This document shows positions 1 to 5,206 of a stretch of DNA of 8,388 nt, piece by piece. The notes under the pieces were generated by a model that was not told the DNA's origin, ran no database searches, and saw nothing but the letters and a program-made list of their open reading frames with translations. The stretch's first letter is position 1; the number at the start of each line of letters is the position of its first letter. Source of the DNA: Cryomorphaceae bacterium (GTDB lineage Bacteria; Bacteroidota; Bacteroidia; Flavobacteriales; Schleiferiaceae); assembly GCA_013205365.1 (NCBI GenBank), contig JABMNC010000020.1, forward strand, positions 1 to 8,388, read 5' to 3'. Made by a program: the position numbers and the translations under genes.

Positions 1-583
1 CCGGGAACTGCGTCACGCAAGCCAATACGCCTGCCTGCTCCATGCCGCGAATTTGCGCATTGGCCATGAGGGAAACCCTTCTCGGATCGCTCCCGAGGGC
101 TCGCTGCCCGATAATGGGGTTGCGCGGATTGGTGTTGACGTCCACTACGGGTGAAAAATTAACGTGGATGCCGAGCATGCGCGATTCTGTGGCGAGTGCG
201 CGGCCGTATCGGCGGGCCAAGGCGGTGTCGGATGTCGCTCCCAAGGTCAGCGGCCAGGGAAGGCGCGGCAAACTGTCCAGCCGCATGGCAGCACCCCATT
301 CTGCGTCTTGGGCCATCATAAGAGGCAGGGGCCCTGCGGCCGACTGCAGGCGAGCAATTGCCGCACGCTGGCGCTCTGGCCCACCCTGCATCCAGATGAT
401 TCCCCCTATTTGGCCGCTGCGGACTAGGGATTCAAGCCGATCGATTTCTGCGCTTCCTTTGTTGCTGTAGCCCGCCACCATGATGAGCTGACCGAGCTGG
501 CGGTCGATGTTTTGCGCCTCTAGCCTGTTGTGATTCAGCACAGTAAACAAAAGAATTATTCCGAGAGTCCTTTTGGCATTCAT
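1..583 (-). CDS. Secreted glycoside hydrolase family 3 protein, N-terminal part (runs off the left edge)
   Basis: The first 194 residues are visible and the rest lies outside the window. Residues 1-24 form a signal peptide (basic start, hydrophobic core, 'LEAQ' at the likely cleavage site), so the enzyme is probably periplasmic or surface-exposed. The GH3 N-terminal (beta/alpha)8 domain follows: 'GQLIMVAGYS' near residue 31, 'AQDAEWGAAMR' at 91-101 and 'NFSPVVDVNTNPRNPIIGQR' at 142-161. These match the NagZ/beta-glucosidase branch, which hydrolyses beta-linked glucosides or N-acetylglucosaminides. The 'DAEWG' form resembles Bacteroidota proteins in which GH3 is fused to a beta-lactamase-like serine-hydrolase domain, but that half is not visible here. 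At residues 191-192, where family members usually have Lys-His ('KHFPG'), this protein reads 'TQFPG'. The catalytic Asp and the His-containing loop are off-window, so activity cannot be judged. It is transcribed divergently from the mutL operon. Confidence 0.88.
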   Translation of the reverse strand, partial: MNAKRTLGIILLFTVLNHNRLEAQNIDRQLGQLIMVAGYSNKGSAEIDRLESLVRSGQIGGIIWMQGGPERQRAAIARLQSAAGPLPLMMAQDAEWGAAMRLDSLPRLPWPLTLGATSDTALARRYGRALATESRMLGIHVNFSPVVDVNTNPRNPIIGQRALGSDPRRVSLMANAQIRGMEQAGVLACVTQFP

Positions 584-588
584 GCACC

Positions 589-595
589 CAAAGTA
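589..595 (-). promoter_or_regulatory. Candidate Bacteroidota-type -7 box for the GH3 gene
   Basis: Read leftward, the sequence is TACTTTG. This is one base short of the Bacteroidota -7 consensus TAnnTTTG. It ends 5 nt before the GH3 ATG. No matching -33 TTG is seen at the usual distance, so this is a weaker candidate than the box on the opposite strand. Confidence 0.35.
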
Positions 596-610
596 GGCCA
601 AAAAACGCGG

Positions 611-618
611 TATCTTTG
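611..618 (+). promoter_or_regulatory. Candidate -7 promoter box TATCTTTG for the mutL operon
   Basis: TATCTTTG matches the Bacteroidota sigma-factor -7 consensus TAnnTTTG exactly and ends 6 nt before the ATG of the first gene of the run. If it is used in the usual way, transcription would start only a few bases before the ATG, giving an almost leaderless mRNA. No convincing -33 TTTG is visible about 20 bp upstream. Confidence 0.55.
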
Positions 619-624
619 GGTGGT

Positions 625-882
625 ATGGCGTTTTTTTCACTGTTTAAAAACCAGAACAAACCACGAGGGTTTCAGCTGCAGCATCGGTACTACGACGAGC
701 GCAAAGAGCGCCTCGCGCAGCTCGGTCAAGAAGCCCCTCAGAATCGCGAGGCACGCAAGCAACGCCTGCACGACGCGTGGACTTCGAACCGTCGTTTAAA
801 GACCTCGAGTAAGAACCAGTTTTTACGCTCCGCGGCCATCGTTTTGGCATTGCTGGTTCTGGCATCGCTGCTTTTGCGATGA
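625..882 (+). CDS. Small tail-anchored membrane protein of the Bacteroidota mutL locus (function unknown)
   Basis: An 85-aa protein with an aromatic-rich N-terminus ('MAFFSLFKN'), a strongly basic and charged middle rich in Arg, Lys, Gln and Glu (residues about 20-65), and one C-terminal hydrophobic segment (residues 66-84, ending in Arg). It should be a bitopic protein anchored by its tail with the charged part in the cytoplasm. It resembles small Bacteroidota proteins that sit directly upstream of mutL and are sometimes mislabelled 'riboflavin synthase subunit beta' because ribH is often nearby. There is no evidence for a role in riboflavin synthesis. The ATG at 625 is preferred over an in-frame TTG at 616, which lies inside the promoter box. 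Its TGA overlaps the mutL ATG (ATGA), suggesting translational coupling. Confidence 0.8.
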   Translation: MAFFSLFKNQNKPRGFQLQHRYYDERKERLAQLGQEAPQNREARKQRLHDAWTSNRRLKTSSKNQFLRSAAIVLALLVLASLLLR

Positions 883-2654
883 GCAGAGCCCCAATTCGCA
901 GCCTTCCGGACTCGGTAGCTAATTTAGTGGCAGCCGGTGAGGTCGTTCAAAGGCCCTCGTCGGTAGTTAAGGAGCTCATGGAGAATTCCATTGACGCCGG
1001 AGCCAGCGAGATCGAAGTGACCCTTACTAATTCTGGACGCAGCCGAATCCAGGTGCGCGATAACGGCCAGGGCATTGACCCAGAGGACCTTCCCCTGGCA
1101 CTGGTCCGCCATGCGACCTCAAAGCTGCGCGACGCCAACGACCTGTTTGCCCTAACCACCATGGGATTTCGCGGAGAAGCCCTCGCGTCGATGGCTGCCG
1201 TTGGCCAGGTTACCCTGCGCTCGAGAACAGCCGACCACGAGGTGGGAATTGAGCTGCGCTGCTCGGGAGGCAATCACGAAGGCAGCGGCCCAAGCCCGGG
1301 CCCTGTCGGTACCACTGTGGCCGTCGACCATTTATTTTTCAATGTTCCGGCCCGCAGGCAGTTTCTCAAGTCGGACGCCATAGAGTTCAAGCATGCCCTT
1401 GAGGTTTTTGACTCCCTGGCCCTAGCGCACCCCAACATTCGCATGATCCTAAAGCACAACGGCTCCGACGAGCGCGTGCTGGATCCTGGCAACCTACGGC
1501 AGCGAACCACGGCCGTCTTGGGGCGCCGAAGCAGCGATAAACTGGTCCCCGTAGACGAGGCCACGGACTTGGTTCACGTGCACGGCTTTGTGCTTCGTCC
1601 CGAGGCAGCGCGCAAGACCCGAGGAGACCAGTACCTCTTTGTCAACCGCCGCACTGTGCGCAGCGCCTACATACACCGTGCTGTCCTCGAGGCCTTTGAG
1701 GGTCTTATTCCCGGCGACATGCACCCAGCCTATGTGCTGTTTTTGGAGCTAAACCCCGAACGCATTGACGTCAATGTGCACCCCGCCAAGACCGAAATCA
1801 AGTTTGACGACGAGCGGGGCGTGTATGCCATGGTTCGCAGCGCGGTGCGCCGGGCCCTAGGAATCCACCAAATAGCGCCTACGCTCGACTTTGAAGTTCC
1901 AGTGGGCGAGCACATTGATTGGAGCAGCCGGAGCAAGCCAGATGCGCCCGGCGTGCTGGTCAACCCCGACTTCAATCCTTTTTTGGCGAATTTTTCGCGC
2001 ACCCGGCCTCGAGACGGCGAAGCGGGCCTAAGCCTTGATTTTTTTGCCCCTCCTGCACGAACTGATTTCGGCCTGCAGCAGGACCTCGAACTTCCCAGTC
2101 AAGGATGGAACGACGAGGCAAGCGACTCCTCGGCCGAGCGACCCCGAGCTTCGGGAAAGGCACTCAGCGTGTCCGGAAGGTTTGCCTTGGTTCCCATGGC
2201 CGACAAGTTGGTGATCGTTCACTTGGATCGGGCGCAGCGGCGCATCGACCTGGAGCGCTGGATTGCCGGATCCACACGCCACAGTCAAAACTGGCTCTTT
2301 CCTCTGGACTGGACTCCGAAACCTGGATTTATGGACGCCTGGGAATCCAAGCTCCGAACCTGGGGATTTGCCTGGGAGCCCGGCGATTCGGGTCTGACCT
2401 GGACTGCCGGCCCCGGATTTTGCTCGCCAGAGTCCGCAATGGACTGGCTCGAAGGCCTCACTGCCGTCGAAGCCGAGGACGATTTGGAGCTCCGCACCGC
2501 AATTAGCCATTGGCTTAACTCCCACCCAGCCCGGTTTGCCGACGTTCCCGACCTCGTTGACCGACTTTTTGCCTGCAGCGACCCATGGACCGACGATCTT
2601 GGGCGCCCAACGGCTCGACTTTTGAACGCAGACGAACTTGCACGATTATTTTAA
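879..2654 (+). CDS. mutL: DNA mismatch repair protein MutL
   Basis: A 591-aa protein close to the usual MutL length. It couples MutS mismatch recognition to downstream strand removal. The N-terminal GHKL ATPase domain (about 1-330) is intact: 'VAAGEVVQRPSSVVKEL' with the catalytic Glu32, 'ENSIDAG' with the metal-binding Asn36, 'DNGQGI' at 61-66, 'RHATSKL' at 77-83, 'GFRGEALASM' at 96-105, and 'NVHPAKTEIKF' at 299-309. A variable linker spans about 335-428, followed by a C-terminal dimerization domain (about 429-591). That domain lacks recognisable endonuclease motifs: the DQHA-x2-E-x4-E position reads 'HLDRAQRRIDLE' (448-459), and the C-terminal ACK(R)/CPHGRP region reads 'FACSDPW...DDLGRP' (564-577). 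The ATPase/clamp function is therefore supported, but nicking activity is doubtful. It overlaps the preceding gene by 4 bp. Confidence 0.96.
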   Translation: MSRAPIRSLPDSVANLVAAGEVVQRPSSVVKELMENSIDAGASEIEVTLTNSGRSRIQVRDNGQGIDPEDLPLALVRHATSKLRDANDLFALTTMGFRGEALASMAAVGQVTLRSRTADHEVGIELRCSGGNHEGSGPSPGPVGTTVAVDHLFFNVPARRQFLKSDAIEFKHALEVFDSLALAHPNIRMILKHNGSDERVLDPGNLRQRTTAVLGRRSSDKLVPVDEATDLVHVHGFVLRPEAARKTRGDQYLFVNRRTVRSAYIHRAVLEAFEGLIPGDMHPAYVLFLELNPERIDVNVHPAKTEIKFDDERGVYAMVRSAVRRALGIHQIAPTLDFEVPVGEHIDWSSRSKPDAPGVLVNPDFNPFLANFSRTRPRDGEAGLSLDFFAPPARTDFGLQQDLELPSQGWNDEASDSSAERPRASGKALSVSGRFALVPMADKLVIVHLDRAQRRIDLERWIAGSTRHSQNWLFPLDWTPKPGFMDAWESKLRTWGFAWEPGDSGLTWTAGPGFCSPESAMDWLEGLTAVEAEDDLELRTAISHWLNSHPARFADVPDLVDRLFACSDPWTDDLGRPTARLLNADELARLF

Positions 2655-2656
2655 TT

Positions 2657-3343
2657 ATGAACTACCGCCCCTCTGGCTTCAGCTTTCTCCCTCCGGTTGT
2701 TAAGAACCTTCTTATCATCAACGGACTTTCCTTTTTTGCGAGCATTGTCTTTGGCCGCATGGGCTTCGACGTCTTAGGGAAATTCGGACTCTACCTGCCG
2801 GTAAGCGAATTTTTTGAGCCCTACCAGCTGGTCACCCACCTCTTTTTGCACGACACCAGCAACCTGGGGCATATTTTGGGCAACATGTTTGCCCTCTGGA
2901 TGTTTGGAACTCCGCTTGAAAACCTCTGGGGCGGGAAGCGATTTTTTATCTACTATTTTGTAACCGGATTTGGTGCTGCTGCGCTGCACTTGGGGGTGAA
3001 CTATTGGGACTACGTGCAGGCCTCCAACCTTCACGCGCTCGAGGGCAGCCTGGATGCCCTGTACCGCATGCAATCCCTGGCCATGACCCCCACCGTAGGA
3101 GCTTCGGGAGCCGTCTTTGGCCTGCTTCTGGGCTATGGCATGATGTTCCCCAACCAGAAGATTTACCTCTACTTTTTGCTGCCCATCAAGGCCAAGTGGT
3201 TTGTACTGATCTACGGACTTTTTGAACTCTTCAACGGAGTCGCCAATTCAGGATCAAGCATTGCCCACTTTGCCCATGTGGGCGGAATGATCTTTGGGTT
3301 TCTCCTGATACGCCGTTGGCAGGCTAAACGAAGGGAGTTTTAG
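2657..3343 (+). CDS. Rhomboid family intramembrane serine protease (first of a pair)
   Basis: A 228-aa polytopic membrane protein. Rhomboids cut transmembrane segments of substrate proteins using a Ser-His dyad buried in the membrane. The dyad is intact: 'VGASGAVFG' places the nucleophile at Ser150 and 'AHFAHVGG' gives His207. The helix-2 motif 'HILGN' supplies His72 and Asn76, equivalent to the oxyanion-hole residues of E. coli GlpG. Hydrophobic segments lie near residues 15-33, 73-90, 97-113, 148-163, 168-193 and 203-218, consistent with a six-helix core. There is no extra soluble domain. The ATG at 2657 sits 2 bp after the mutL stop and gives the family-typical N-terminus ('FLPPVVKNLLIIN'). 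An upstream in-frame ATG at 2585 would only add residues read out of frame through mutL. The substrate is unknown. Confidence 0.93.
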   Translation: MNYRPSGFSFLPPVVKNLLIINGLSFFASIVFGRMGFDVLGKFGLYLPVSEFFEPYQLVTHLFLHDTSNLGHILGNMFALWMFGTPLENLWGGKRFFIYYFVTGFGAAALHLGVNYWDYVQASNLHALEGSLDALYRMQSLAMTPTVGASGAVFGLLLGYGMMFPNQKIYLYFLLPIKAKWFVLIYGLFELFNGVANSGSSIAHFAHVGGMIFGFLLIRRWQAKRREF

Positions 3344-3352
3344 CGCTTTGGC

Positions 3353-4153
3353 ATGCCCATGAGTCCTAGAGAGCAAGTACGCATTTGGATTGAGCAAAGC
3401 CCGATTAACCGGCTCATTATGGGCTTGGTTCTGGTTTTTTTGGTACAAACCGCCTTTGATTTGGTGGGCTGGGCCACGGGCTGGCCTGCAGAACGCGGGA
3501 TGCTTAACTTCTTTGGCCTTCACACGGGCGGACTTTTGCCGCTCTACCAACCCTGGACCCTGCTTACCTACGGAGCGCTCCACTACGGTCTTTTGCATCT
3601 GGTATTCAATGCTTTGACGCTCTACTTTACTGCCTCACTGCTTGAAACGCTCTGGCCCTCTCGACGAATTCTGCGCCTTTTTGCCCTGGGAATTTTAGCA
3701 GGTGCCCTGGGCGCATGGCTTGCAGGGATTTGGCGGCCGGCTGTGGTAGTCGGCGCTTCGGCGGGGGTTTATGCAGTCTTTACCGCCGCCGCGGTGCGCA
3801 TGCCCGACTTTAGGGTCCGTCTTTTTTTTGTGCTTGAACTCAAACTTTGGATTGTGCTGGCCGTATTGCTGGGCATGGATGTGGTTGGTTTGTTTTCGAC
3901 CGACACTACCGCACGAGCCGCACACCTTGCCGGAGCAGCTACGGGCTGGCTTTTTGCCCTAAACCCCCATTGGCTAGACTGGTCCTTCACCCTGGGTACC
4001 TCAAGGCGCGGCAGAAAAGCCGCTAAACTCAAGGTAGTTCGCCCTAGCGAACCCAGCCTGGACCAGCTGCTGGACAAAATTTCGGCAAAAGGAATAGATT
4101 CCCTAACCGCCAACGAACGCAAAATCCTTGACCGCAGCAGCCAAAAGAAGTAA
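3353..4153 (+). CDS. Rhomboid-like membrane protein with a C-terminal cytoplasmic extension (second of a pair)
   Basis: A 266-aa protein with a rhomboid membrane core (about 18-205) and a soluble C-terminal tail. The helix-2 motif 'HLVFN' (His82, Asn86), the serine motif 'VGASAGVYA' (Ser136) and 'RAAHLAG' (His191) preserve the dyad positions. The Gly that normally follows the catalytic Ser is Ala (GASA instead of GxSG). I recall GASA in other second-copy Bacteroidota rhomboids, so it is probably not a random loss, but its effect on proteolysis is uncertain. After a basic linker (about 217-230) comes 'LDQLLDKISAKGIDSLTANE' (236-255), which resembles the small helical domain (DUF6576-like) found at the C-terminus of these proteins. 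Two ATGs (3353, 3359) could serve as the start, and the choice makes no functional difference. It begins 9 bp after the first rhomboid. Confidence 0.88.
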   Translation: MPMSPREQVRIWIEQSPINRLIMGLVLVFLVQTAFDLVGWATGWPAERGMLNFFGLHTGGLLPLYQPWTLLTYGALHYGLLHLVFNALTLYFTASLLETLWPSRRILRLFALGILAGALGAWLAGIWRPAVVVGASAGVYAVFTAAAVRMPDFRVRLFFVLELKLWIVLAVLLGMDVVGLFSTDTTARAAHLAGAATGWLFALNPHWLDWSFTLGTSRRGRKAAKLKVVRPSEPSLDQLLDKISAKGIDSLTANERKILDRSSQKK

Positions 4154-5177
4154 GTGGGGCCTGCGTTGGTGGTGGATCCCGCAGCTGCTCGCCCTGCCGG
4201 TCACGGGGCTGGCTTGGATGGGTATGGCTACCGATATCGCCCTTTTGGCGCCGCTGAGCCTGCTTCTACCCTACTTGATTATATACCATGTCGTTTGGAG
4301 CCTGATTGCCTCCGCGCATTTGCATCCCTCTGCCCTACTGGGAGCACTTCTGCTTGCACTGGCCTGGGAACCCATGGGCCTTTGGATGCAGGTGCGCAGA
4401 CCCCCCTCCGCTCTGCCCTCTGAAAACCTGGTCCGCATGGCAACCTGGAACGTGCACCACTGGCGCAACCGAAGCTGGACCGAAGATTCCGCCACGGTGC
4501 AGGCTATGACGGAGCAGGCCCTCGCGCTTGATGTGGATTTAATAGCCCTGCAGGATGTGCGCAGCGCGACCGAGGCCGACCGCCTTCTGAAGGCCAAGCT
4601 GTTGCATCACGTGGCTGCCTTCGATTTGGCCATTTACAGCAGGTACCCAATAGTGCAGTGGGATCGGGTGGAGTTTCCGGGCGAGTATGAGGAATACGGC
4701 TTTATTTGGGCCGACCTAGCCCTACCCAATGGCGATACGCTTCGCGTGGTAAACGTACACTTAGTCAGCACCGACGTAGACCTGCGCGAAACCCAAAACG
4801 AGCAGGCTAAGGCCGGGTGGTGGTGGAGCGCAAAACTGCTCCTTAGGCGCATGATTCACCGGGCAAAACCGCGCTCGATTCAGGTAGATGCGCTGGCGGC
4901 TTGGTGGGCAGAGTGTCCGACTGCCACGGTGGTAATGGGTGATTTCAACGACGGTCCTACCTCGTCAAGCCACCGAAGACTTAGTGCCTTCGGCAGCGAC
5001 AGTTTTGCGCAAGCGGGCGCGGGCTGGGGCAGTACCTACCGGGGTCTGCATCTTGTTCCGCTCCGAATCGATTGGATTTGGACCAGCGGACCTTGGAAGG
5101 CAGTCGAGCACCGCGTGGTCAAGCAAACGTGGAGCGACCATAATCCGGTCCTGGTTGCATTGGTTAAAGGTCAATAG
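4128..5177 (+). CDS. Membrane-anchored endonuclease/exonuclease/phosphatase (EEP) superfamily protein
   Basis: About 349 aa. A basic N-terminus is followed by two or three hydrophobic segments (about 14-85) that should hold it in the inner membrane. An EEP fold then spans about 101-348. Motifs in order: 'MATWNVHHW' (Asn108), 'DLIALQDVRS' (Asp143 where the family usually has Glu), 'DLAIYSRYPI' (166-175), 'VVNVHLVS' (His211), 'VMGDFNDGP' (Asp272, Asn274), 'PLRIDWIWTS' (Asp315) and 'SDHNPVLV' (Asp337, His338). These are the metal-binding and catalytic positions of the DNase I/exonuclease III/sphingomyelinase superfamily, so it hydrolyses some phosphodiester or phosphomonoester. The substrate cannot be inferred, and the membrane anchor argues against a simple DNA repair role. 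The start is probably TTG at 4128, inside the previous gene (26-bp overlap). The next ATG (4218) would remove part of the first membrane segment. Confidence 0.87.
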   Translation: MTAAAKRSKWGLRWWWIPQLLALPVTGLAWMGMATDIALLAPLSLLLPYLIIYHVVWSLIASAHLHPSALLGALLLALAWEPMGLWMQVRRPPSALPSENLVRMATWNVHHWRNRSWTEDSATVQAMTEQALALDVDLIALQDVRSATEADRLLKAKLLHHVAAFDLAIYSRYPIVQWDRVEFPGEYEEYGFIWADLALPNGDTLRVVNVHLVSTDVDLRETQNEQAKAGWWWSAKLLLRRMIHRAKPRSIQVDALAAWWAECPTATVVMGDFNDGPTSSSHRRLSAFGSDSFAQAGAGWGSTYRGLHLVPLRIDWIWTSGPWKAVEHRVVKQTWSDHNPVLVALVKGQ

Positions 5178-5206
5178 CCGGGGATCCCTGGCTAGAACCT
5201 ATTGAC
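5170..5206. terminator. Overlapping inverted repeats between convergent genes, probable bidirectional terminator
   Basis: Two alternative hairpins share sequence. The inner one pairs 5175-5182 (TAGCCGGG) with 5187-5194 (CCTGGCTA) around a GATC loop: 8 bp including one G-U pair. The outer one pairs GTCAATAG (5170-5177) with CTATTGAC (5199-5206), 8 perfect base pairs. The stop codons of both converging genes are part of the stems. There is no strong run of T after the stem on either strand, only TTTT at 5213-5216 on the + strand, so classical Rho-independent termination is uncertain. Confidence 0.55.

Larger units (their letters stand above)
587..620. repeat. Inverted repeat CCCAAAG...CTTTGGG in the divergent promoter region
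   Basis: CCCAAAG at 587-593 and CTTTGGG at 614-620 are perfect 7-bp inverted copies separated by 20 bp. Each arm contains the TTTG of one of the two outward-facing candidate -7 boxes. The symmetry may therefore come simply from having two back-to-back promoters. It could alternatively be an operator for a dimeric regulator. Confidence 0.45.

Noticed and set aside
42..470. A 142-codon open frame on the + strand at the left edge
   Set aside because: It lies opposite the GH3 gene, whose motifs are clear on the - strand. The + frame has no family resemblance.
2028..2525. A 165-codon open frame on the - strand opposite mutL
   Set aside because: It is antisense to the MutL C-terminal domain, has low-complexity composition and no start context. 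It is a shadow frame.
3822..3829. Runs of T (8 T at 3822-3829 in the second rhomboid; 7 T at 631-637 and 2039-2045) as possible phase-variation tracts
   Set aside because: Each encodes ordinary Leu/Phe or Phe codons in frame, and T-runs of this length are frequent in membrane-protein genes. There is no sign of frameshifting or of alternative frames joining.
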